A stretch of DNA of 64,000 nt from Paenibacillus sp. FSL H3-0469 (GTDB lineage: Bacteria; Bacillota; Bacilli; Paenibacillales; Paenibacillaceae). The notes beneath the pieces are model-generated. The model worked only from the letters and a program-made list of their open reading frames with translations. It made no database searches and was not told the DNA's origin. The position numbers and the translations under genes are program-made. Positions 57,400 through 64,000 of the stretch are shown here, one piece after another (positions within the stretch are counted from its first letter, which is position 1; every line of letters starts with the position of its first letter). The stretch is from contig NZ_CP150302.1 of assembly GCF_038051945.1 (NCBI RefSeq), positions 2,666,001 through 2,730,000 on the forward strand. Reading direction: 5' to 3'.

Positions 57400-58365
57400 C
57401 TACTGAAGCAGCGTGGGAATATCGTTGTCCACGAGCTCGTGATTGCTTTTATAAGGATAACCCGGATCATACGGCACAACATCCATATGAACCTCACCAA
57501 CATGAACGAACCGGTGCTGAAGCAGTTTCCTTGCACATTCCGAAATATCCTGTGCTTCCATCACGCTGATCCGCGGATTCACACTAATCTTTACATGCAG
57601 ATTCACATAGTCGCCTTCCTCCAGCGCCCGGAGCTGCTCCACCCGGATGACTCCGTGTACCCGCTGAACCGTCTCAATGAAGCTGGCTGCTTCCTCGGAA
57701 GGAAGCTCCTGAATCTTCTTGCTGTACACAGAGGAAGCAATTAATGAATAGCCTTTGCGGAGAATCAGACATCCGGTCAGCAGAGCTGCAATGGGGTCCA
57801 TGTAGAGCAGAGGATGCCAGTTCAAGTATCCTCCAGTTATGGCCAGGGCAATTCCGATAAATACAGTTATAGACGTATAGAGGCTGAACCGGTGGCTATC
57901 GGCATAAGCTGCATGACTGCCGTCACCCTTTTTTTTGAAATAACGGTACTGGTATTGAAATACAGCCTCTTTGAACACAATGCACAGCAGAACAGCAACA
58001 AGCGCTGACTCCTCCGGTGCCGACAGATGTCCCCTTGTCAAATCACGGATAGCCGAGAAAGCAACCTGCAGCCCGCCCATAATAATCAGCACAGAGAACA
58101 GAATAGCCGCCATGGGCTCCTTGCTTCCTTGTACAGTGCGGCCACGTTCGGCTGCGCCTGTAGTCTTGTGACTCTGCTTCAGGTTCCACGGAATCACCCC
58201 CGCCAGTCTGGCAGCGGCATCTGCTCCCGAATAAATTGCATCCCCCAACAATGCTTTGCTGCCTGACAGATAACCGATACTTCCCTTGGCTACAGCAAGC
58301 AGAACATCACTAAGGATTCCGGTCCAGGCAACAGTTTGTTTCCGGGGTAATGGTTTGTCATTCAT
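57400..58365 (-). CDS. Cation diffusion facilitator transporter
   Basis: A 321-residue metal exporter with six spans and a C-terminal cytoplasmic metal-binding domain (about 215-321, with HVGEVHMDVVPYD). Metal-site residues are visible in GDAIYSGADAAARL (DxxxxxxD) of the second span. ATG at 58365 has AAGGAGG 8 bases upstream; the longer frame lacks a site. It likely exports Zn, Mn or Fe; which one is not decidable. In Bacillus a similar gene (yrvM region, between recJ and secDF) is present. Confidence 0.88.
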   Translation of the reverse strand: MNDKPLPRKQTVAWTGILSDVLLAVAKGSIGYLSGSKALLGDAIYSGADAAARLAGVIPWNLKQSHKTTGAAERGRTVQGSKEPMAAILFSVLIIMGGLQVAFSAIRDLTRGHLSAPEESALVAVLLCIVFKEAVFQYQYRYFKKKGDGSHAAYADSHRFSLYTSITVFIGIALAITGGYLNWHPLLYMDPIAALLTGCLILRKGYSLIASSVYSKKIQELPSEEAASFIETVQRVHGVIRVEQLRALEEGDYVNLHVKISVNPRISVMEAQDISECARKLLQHRFVHVGEVHMDVVPYDPGYPYKSNHELVDNDIPTLLQ

Positions 58366-58440
58366 AACGAGGCCCTCCTTACCACTAGCAGGTAAACTCA
58401 TGATGATGAAATCAAGCAAGACGCCCTAACCCGAAGATTC

Positions 58441-58470
58441 CGAAAAGCCGCGTCGCTACAGACGCGGCTT
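58441..58470 (-). terminator. Terminator of secDF
   Basis: AAGCCGCGTC pairs with GACGCGGCTT, followed by TTTTC on the minus strand. Confidence 0.85.
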
Positions 58471-58486
58471 ACAGAACAAGCGGGTG

Positions 58487-59383
58487 TTAGACTTTGGCCG
58501 GGGTCTTAGCCGGCTTCTGGCGCTTCTTCAAGAGCAGCCAGAGCGGACTTGCGATGAAGATCGATGAATAGGCTCCGAAGAGCAGACCGATAACCATGGC
58601 CAGCGAGAACATGCGGATCGACTCGCCGCCCATAATCAGCAGGAAGAACGCGGCGATAAATACGGTGAAGGCTGTATAAAGAGAACGCATGAGTGTCTGC
58701 ATTACACTTTTGTTAACCAGGTGCTTCAGGTCCTCATACGACTTCTGTTTACCGAAGCGCAGATTCTCGCGTATCCGGTCAAAGATAACGATCGTATCGT
58801 TAATCGAGTAACCGATAATGGTCAGCACCGCGACAATGAAGGTAATGTCAACCTCCAGACGGAAGATCGAGAAGATCGCCACTACCATGAATGCGTCATG
58901 GAGCAGCGCCACAATGGAAGCCAACGCGAAACGCCATTCAAACCGGATACTAACATAAATGATAATCCCGATACTGGCAAGCAGCACAGAATAAATCGCA
59001 TTCCGGGCCAGCTCCTTGGCCATTTCGGTATCTACGGTGTTGATCTCAAAAGACGCCTTCTCATCAATCTTGTTGATTGACTTCTTGAGGGTCTCGCTCT
59101 GTGTATCACTCAGCTCTTGATCATAACGGATGTTGACCCGCTTGTCGCCGATGGTAATCGTCGGCTCATGCCCAATGCCTGCATCCTTTAGAGCCGGCTG
59201 AAGCTCAGCCAGCGTGACACTCTTCGAGAGCGACACGTCCACATTGGAACCAGCCTTGAAGTCAACGCTGTAATTCAGGCCGAAGGTCGCCAGAAAGATC
59301 AGACCAGCTACAGTAATGGCGATCGAGAAGATATAGAAAAATTTACTTAAATGTACGAAGTCAAGCTCTTTCTTAAAGCGCAC
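58487..59383 (-). CDS. secF: Protein translocase subunit SecF
   Basis: A 298-residue six-span membrane protein of the RND superfamily that assists Sec export using the proton gradient. YSVDFKAGSNVDVSL (first loop) and SINDTIVIFDRIREN (span 4) are conserved. GTG at 59383 has GGAG 10 bases upstream; an earlier GTG is too close. It overlaps secD by 11 bases. In B. subtilis SecD and SecF are fused; here they are separate genes. Confidence 0.95.
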   Translation of the reverse strand: MRFKKELDFVHLSKFFYIFSIAITVAGLIFLATFGLNYSVDFKAGSNVDVSLSKSVTLAELQPALKDAGIGHEPTITIGDKRVNIRYDQELSDTQSETLKKSINKIDEKASFEINTVDTEMAKELARNAIYSVLLASIGIIIYVSIRFEWRFALASIVALLHDAFMVVAIFSIFRLEVDITFIVAVLTIIGYSINDTIVIFDRIRENLRFGKQKSYEDLKHLVNKSVMQTLMRSLYTAFTVFIAAFFLLIMGGESIRMFSLAMVIGLLFGAYSSIFIASPLWLLLKKRQKPAKTPAKV

Positions 59384-60626
59384 TGATGTCACTCTCCTTT
59401 ACCCCAAATTGCTTCGGCTTCTTGAGTGCGCCGGCTTTAACCAGCACAGTCAGCATCCAGTGGGCAAAATAAAGGTTTGTTACGATACTTAGTACAATTT
59501 CCACGATCAGAATCAGTGCGAAGCCTTTGACCGCACCAGTACCGAAGGCGAACATGACAGCCGCTACGATAATAGTGGTTACATTCGCATCCATAACTGT
59601 ACGGAAGGAGGTCTTGTTCCCTGCTTTGACGGAAGACATAATGCCCTTCCCGCTGCGCATCTCTTCCCTGATCCGTTCATTGGTAATGATATTGGCATCG
59701 ACGGCCATCCCTATACCGAGAATGAACGCGGCGATCCCGGGAAGGGTCAGCGTAAAGTCCGCCAGGACAAATACCAGAATCAGCAGCCAGGTGTGCAGGA
59801 TCAGCGCGAAGCTGGCCAGTACGCCCGGAAGACGGTACATAAGCAGCATGAAAATCAAAATAATCACAGAACCGACAATACCGGCTCTGACAGTCTCATC
59901 CAGGGATTGCTTACCCAGTGTAGCCCCTACGCTCTGGGAATATTTCTCTGTCAGCTTCAGCGGCAAAGCACCGAGGTTGATCGTATCGGCAATCTCACGG
60001 GCTTCATCCAGCGTATATCCTCCGGAGATCGAAGCCTTACCATCGGTCAGCACAGCTCGTACCGTCGGAGGCGCAGATAACAGGTTCTCATCCAGATAGA
60101 TAGCAAGTTCCTTACCCAGCAGACGCTCGGTAATCTCTGCGAATTTCTTCTTGTCTTTGATCGAGATGCTGATTTCGGGACGGTTCAGACTGTCGCGTTG
60201 AACCTCTGCCGCACCTTCCACGAAGTCACTGCCTACAAGCTCAATCTTACTGAATACTCCGGGAGCATCCCCTTCCTTGGCACTGCGGAAGGTGAGAACT
60301 GCGGGTTCTTTCATTTTCTTGCGGACCTCTGCTTCGTCGGTAACACCTGCGATCTTCAGACGGATGCGGTCCGTACCTTCGGTGGTCACCTCAGGCTCGC
60401 TGGTTCCGAGTGCATTCGCCCGCTTCTCCAGGCTCTCTGCAGTCTTCTGCAGCGAAGCGCGGGTCAGAGTTCCTCCCGTATCCATTGGCTCGGCGTGGTA
60501 CAGAATTTCGAATCCGCCCTTAAGGTCAAGACCCAGACGGACTCTGTCCAGCAGCCCGGGAGTAGTAAATACCATGACGCCGGTTAGAACGACCACGGTA
60601 ATGATAAAGCTCAACATTCTCTTCAT
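59373..60626 (-). CDS. secD: Protein translocase subunit SecD
   Basis: A 417-residue partner of SecF. LGLDLKGGFEILY is the first periplasmic-type domain start, and the span 4 block GMAVDANIITNERIREE is conserved. It is co-transcribed and overlaps secF. It works in the membrane with SecYEG. Confidence 0.95.
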   Translation of the reverse strand: MKRMLSFIITVVVLTGVMVFTTPGLLDRVRLGLDLKGGFEILYHAEPMDTGGTLTRASLQKTAESLEKRANALGTSEPEVTTEGTDRIRLKIAGVTDEAEVRKKMKEPAVLTFRSAKEGDAPGVFSKIELVGSDFVEGAAEVQRDSLNRPEISISIKDKKKFAEITERLLGKELAIYLDENLLSAPPTVRAVLTDGKASISGGYTLDEAREIADTINLGALPLKLTEKYSQSVGATLGKQSLDETVRAGIVGSVIILIFMLLMYRLPGVLASFALILHTWLLILVFVLADFTLTLPGIAAFILGIGMAVDANIITNERIREEMRSGKGIMSSVKAGNKTSFRTVMDANVTTIIVAAVMFAFGTGAVKGFALILIVEIVLSIVTNLYFAHWMLTVLVKAGALKKPKQFGVKESDISAL

Positions 60627-60859
60627 GCTCTAGCTAGTTCCCCTTTCATTACTTCAATATTCCTATTATAGCTACGTGCGAAATGACCGTCAATTCATAA
60701 GGAATGACGGTGTCTTGATTCACACAAAGAAACGGCAGGTTCTGCTGCACAGCGAGGATACCTCCGTTTGATAGGACAAGTCTGAACACTCTGTACTTAC
60801 TTTACTGCTTCGCGTACCCGTTTGCAAAAGAAAATCGTTCCTTTTGACAAATCCCCCCG

Positions 60860-61111
60860 TTAATTCAATCCCCGGTAGGCCGCCAAGGTCAGATAAGTCA
60901 TATAACTGCCTGACTTGAGCGAATAGATGTCATTGACCAGCCTGTGCAGGGGAGGTCTCCCCTCCTTGGCATAATTGCGGCTGATGCAATCCCAAATATC
61001 CTTACCGGTCACATATTCATAGCCGAGGAGCCGGAATTCCTCCGCTTTGCTGATGCACATGGCTTCGATATCTTCACTAAGCTCGTCATATCTCCATTGT
61101 TCCGATTCCAC
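60860..61111 (-). CDS. comN: ComN-like post-transcriptional regulator
   Basis: An 83-residue protein. GTG at 61111 (MESEQWRYDELSEDIEAMC) has GGAGG 9 bases upstream; the longer frame lacks a site. The sequence (AEEFRLLGYEYVTGKDIWDC) resembles the YrzD/ComN family, which in B. subtilis controls comE mRNA and lies beside secDF, as here. Confidence 0.8.
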   Translation of the reverse strand: MESEQWRYDELSEDIEAMCISKAEEFRLLGYEYVTGKDIWDCISRNYAKEGRPPLHRLVNDIYSLKSGSYMTYLTLAAYRGLN

Positions 61112-61325
61112 GTGCAGGCACCTCCAAAGATTCCTCAATTACGTATGCTCAGTGGTACGTATTCGACCCTGCGCTCATACTTTCCTGCTTTCGGCCAAAA
61201 AACTTGTCTATGGAATGCTTGTCATGCAGCGCACCTGTACCGGCATATCCTTATACAAGCCTTGCTTGATTATGGCGGTAATTCACTTGCAGTTTCATCT
61301 CATATGTAGGAAGAAGGAGTGCCCT

Positions 61326-62927
61326 GTGAGGAAACAGACCTTTATACAAGGAACGATCATCCTGCTGCTCGCCGGTATCATTAACCGGATGCTTGGCTTC
61401 ATTCCCCGGATTGCCCTGCCCCGGATCATCGGCGCTGAAGGGGTGGGTCTGTATCAGCTTGGATACCCGTTTTTCATTGTGCTTATTACGGTAATTACGG
61501 GAGGAATCCCGCTGGCCATTGCCAAACTGGTTGCAGAAGCCGAAGGGGAGAACCGCCCGGAGCAGTCCCGCAAAATTCTGCAAACCGGCCTTGCCCTCAG
61601 CCTGTCGCTGGGCATTGTGTTCACCTTCGTCGCCCTGTTCAGCGCCTCCTGGGTATCCAGCGTTCTCCTGACGGACCGGCGTGTCTATTACACCTTCGTC
61701 AGCATGACCCCCATGATCGCCATCGTCGCCGTCTCATCCATCTACCGGGGATACTTTCAAGGCAGACAGAACATGATTCCCTCGGCCTTCTCCTCCGTGC
61801 TGGAATCGGTCATCCGGATCTTCTTCATGCTGTGGTTCTCCTGGATGCTGCTGCCGAAGGGAATCGCCTTTGCCGCTGCGGGTGCGATGCTGGGTGTAAC
61901 CGTGGGGGAGATCGCCGGAATGCTGGCCCTGCTGGGGCAATATTATTTTAACGACAAAAAAGACAGGTCTGAACCCCCGCCTTCCGTAGATGTGACTGTT
62001 CAGAATACACAAGGCAATGCCGGACGCGAGCCTGGGCAGACAACTACACCTGTATTTAAGCGTCTGATCGGTATTTCAATACCGGTTACCGCCGGACGAC
62101 TGATCGGCTCATTCTCTTACCTTCTGGAATCCATTATTACCGTGCGCAGCCTCGCGCTTGCCGGAATCGCAGCCGCCGCCGCAACCGCACAATATGGTTC
62201 CTTGCAGGGAATGGTGATTCCGCTGCTGCTGCTGCCGGGTGTGCTAAGCTCCTCGCTGGCCGTCTCCCTCGTCCCTTCCTTATCCGAGGCCGCCGCCCGC
62301 AACGATTTGCCCACGATTCACAAAAGAATGCACCAGGCCCTGCGGCTCGCCATGGTGACCGGTGCCCCGTTTGCTGCCGTTATGTATATTCTTGCCGTAC
62401 CGCTCTGTACACTAATGTACGGCAATGCGGCGGATACAGCCCCTATGCTTAGAATGATGGCTCCGTTCGCAGTATTCCTCTACGTGCAGGCCCCGCTGCA
62501 AGCAGCCCTTCAGGCTATGGACCGGCCGGGCAAGGCACTGATCAATACGCTGATAGGAGCTATAGTCAAAATCCTGCTGATTCTCCTGCTGGCCTCCCGC
62601 CCCGAATACGGCATTCTGGGCGCTATCATCGCCATTATGGTTAACAGCCTGCTTGTCACGCTTCTGCACGGCTACAGTGTGGTCAAGCTGACCGCCATGT
62701 CCCTACGCTGGTCGGACCCGCTCAAAATCCTGGCCGCTACGGTCATCATGGCCGCCGGAATGTCGTATGTCTATACGTCTGTTCCAATCTCACAGTCGCA
62801 GTGGATACAATTCCTGGCCGCTGGTACTTGTGGTATGGCCATCTATCTAAGCATCTGCCTGTTATCCGGGCTGATCTCCAGACGCGACCTGGAACGGGTG
62901 CCCTTTTTCAGACGCTGGCGCAGTTAG
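61326..62927 (+). CDS. spoVB: SpoVB-type lipid/polysaccharide flippase
   Basis: A 533-residue MOP-superfamily protein with 14 spans (MRKQTFIQGTIILLLAGIIN at its start). GTG at 61326 has AAGGAG upstream; the longer frame in front overlaps comN. NRMLGFIPRIALPRIIGAEG is typical of SpoVB/MurJ-like proteins. SpoVB is needed for spore cortex synthesis in B. subtilis, where the gene lies in the same neighbourhood. The role here is inferred from family and place. Confidence 0.88.
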   Translation: MRKQTFIQGTIILLLAGIINRMLGFIPRIALPRIIGAEGVGLYQLGYPFFIVLITVITGGIPLAIAKLVAEAEGENRPEQSRKILQTGLALSLSLGIVFTFVALFSASWVSSVLLTDRRVYYTFVSMTPMIAIVAVSSIYRGYFQGRQNMIPSAFSSVLESVIRIFFMLWFSWMLLPKGIAFAAAGAMLGVTVGEIAGMLALLGQYYFNDKKDRSEPPPSVDVTVQNTQGNAGREPGQTTTPVFKRLIGISIPVTAGRLIGSFSYLLESIITVRSLALAGIAAAAATAQYGSLQGMVIPLLLLPGVLSSSLAVSLVPSLSEAAARNDLPTIHKRMHQALRLAMVTGAPFAAVMYILAVPLCTLMYGNAADTAPMLRMMAPFAVFLYVQAPLQAALQAMDRPGKALINTLIGAIVKILLILLLASRPEYGILGAIIAIMVNSLLVTLLHGYSVVKLTAMSLRWSDPLKILAATVIMAAGMSYVYTSVPISQSQWIQFLAAGTCGMAIYLSICLLSGLISRRDLERVPFFRRWRS

Positions 62928-63733
62928 GTCTGCTTCCCTTTATCCGGATTGATCGGGGCAATATAGAGCTCCCCCTTATGGTCCACGGAGCACAGGAAGA
63001 CATCCCGGAAATCAGAGACCCCCTTCTGCCGGATCTGCGTTCTTAGCCAGAAGCGGTTCTTGCCGATCATCTCCAGATTGCTGTCCTGCACCTTCCCGTC
63101 CATAATCAGGGGAATCGGCAGCCCTTCATAACGGATCTTATGCTTCGGCAGCTTCACGGAAGCAGAGTCACCGCCGGATGATTCAGCATCGCCGGATTCC
63201 TTCTGGCTATCTCCGTTCTTCTCCTTCCGCTCTGCGCCGGAGCTGCTGTTGCCCGACTGATTGGATGAAGTGACGTTGGCATTCTTCTCAATTACGGTTA
63301 ACTGCCCGCTTGTCTCCAGGATCGCGAACTCCACATCAGCCGGACTGACAATATTCTGCCCGCGGAGCTGCAATAGCAAATCATCAATATTATACCGCTG
63401 CCTGCGCATCTCGCCCCGGTGAATCTTCCCGTCCGAAATCAGGATGCTGGGTCTGCCATCCACCAATAAACGCAGCTTCCGGCTCTTCAGACTGAGCTGT
63501 GCGACGATAACCTGAATCAGCACCAGGGTCGCCATAGGCACAATACCATCATAGATGGGGCGCTCGATATCCTCAATTACAAAGACACCGATTTCGGCAA
63601 TCATGATGGAAATGGTCAGGTCAAATACAGACAGCTTGCCGATTTCACGTTTGCCCATGATGCGCATGCTCAGGAAAATGAAGATATACATCAGCACGGT
63701 CAGAAAGACATGGGTCGTAATATGCTGGAACAT
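62924..63733 (-). CDS. DUF421 membrane protein (YrbG/YetF-type)
   Basis: A 269-residue protein with three N-terminal spans (about 6-80, FLSMRIMGKREIGKLS) and two DUF421 cytoplasmic halves. Between the halves is a hydrophilic insert of about 45 residues rich in Ser, Gly, Asn and Glu (about 155-195). YrbG-type proteins are conserved in spore-formers; YetF-type members are spore-related in Bacillus. Convergent with spoVB by 4 bases, as in the Bacillus order. The function is unknown. Confidence 0.85.
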   Translation of the reverse strand: MFQHITTHVFLTVLMYIFIFLSMRIMGKREIGKLSVFDLTISIMIAEIGVFVIEDIERPIYDGIVPMATLVLIQVIVAQLSLKSRKLRLLVDGRPSILISDGKIHRGEMRRQRYNIDDLLLQLRGQNIVSPADVEFAILETSGQLTVIEKNANVTSSNQSGNSSSGAERKEKNGDSQKESGDAESSGGDSASVKLPKHKIRYEGLPIPLIMDGKVQDSNLEMIGKNRFWLRTQIRQKGVSDFRDVFLCSVDHKGELYIAPINPDKGKQT

Positions 63734-63931
63734 ATTCTCTTCGCTCCCCTTCCGCTACTCCCCCGAAGAGGGATTAATGTACCCCTATTCTGACCTGACC
63801 GTAAGGGGAACATTCGGAAAACGGCTGCTTAATTACTGGTAAAAGTCATACCGCCTATTCTTGTACTATTGGGGCAAGCCTCCCCATACAATAATTAGTA
63901 TCCGGTTAACAAACTTTTAGGGGGTTTTACC

Positions 63932-64000
63932 ATGTCTCTGATCAGGCGTCTATTCTCATGGAAAATATCTAGTCCGGTATTATCGGGTTTAATCCGCTCG
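63932..64000 (+). CDS. TIGR04086-like membrane protein, start only
   Basis: AGGGGG lies 8 bases before ATG at 63932. The 23 codons seen (MSLIRRLFSWKISSPVLSGL) match the N-terminal style of the TIGR04086/YrzE membrane family, which lies next to yrbG in Bacillus. The gene runs past the window end. Confidence 0.6.
   Translation, partial: MSLIRRLFSWKISSPVLSGLIRS

Overview
The window is chromosomal DNA of a Gram-positive, spore-forming firmicute, most likely a Paenibacillus species. The evidence is a SpoVB-type flippase, an S-layer-anchored glucanase, a paired GH9/GH48 cellulase operon, AGGAGG-type ribosome sites with frequent TTG and GTG starts, and a gene order close to the Bacillus secDF-comN-spoVB-recJ-apt-relA-dtd-hisS-aspS-tcdA-rarA-cymR-mnmA neighbourhood. 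No database search was run. All names rest on motifs and family knowledge.

Layout. 0-7.6 kb: carbohydrate enzymes on the minus strand, a GH94 phosphorylase cut by the window start and a 1518-residue SLH/GH16/CBM glucanase. 7.9-15.8 kb: a zinc-ribbon protein, a PRC-barrel protein, a cysteine desulfurase, a DUF523 protein, a SRAP DNA-crosslink protein, a GH13 maltogenic enzyme, a GNAT acetyltransferase and a three-gene UvrX-type translesion polymerase operon with two LexA-like boxes at its promoter. 15.9-26.3 kb: an accessory island with small unknown genes, a repeated intergenic element, a gene tail without a start, a probable spore-surface protein, a VanZ-like protein, a surface O-acylation cluster (SGNH lipoprotein, MBOAT, DHHW protein, small lipoprotein), a two-component system and a decayed tyrosine integrase. 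26.4-28.2 kb: cymR-like regulator and mnmA. 28.6-34.2 kb: GH9-GH48 cellulase operon.

34.7-64 kb is mostly housekeeping: rarA, a CD3324-like protein, a chemoreceptor with an amino-acid-type dCache sensor, helD, an NCS2 purine permease with an unusual leader, tcdA-aspS-hisS with a T-box, small stress-type genes, dtd, relA, a uracil permease with a terminator hairpin in its leader, apt, recJ, a CDF metal transporter, split secD/secF, comN, spoVB, a DUF421 protein and the start of a TIGR04086-like membrane protein.

How the genes work together. GH9 (processive endoglucanase type), GH48 (cellobiohydrolase), GH16 (beta-1,3/1,4-glucanase) and GH94 (disaccharide phosphorylase) could take plant or fungal beta-glucan from polymer to phosphorylated sugar. 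The desulfurase and MnmA are partners in tRNA 2-thiolation, and the CymR-like protein senses cysteine status, but the desulfurase lies about 17 kb from the other two. The most interesting accessory pieces are the envelope acylation cluster beside a two-component system, the SOS operon with two unfamiliar partners, the invading intergenic repeats, and three leader RNAs.
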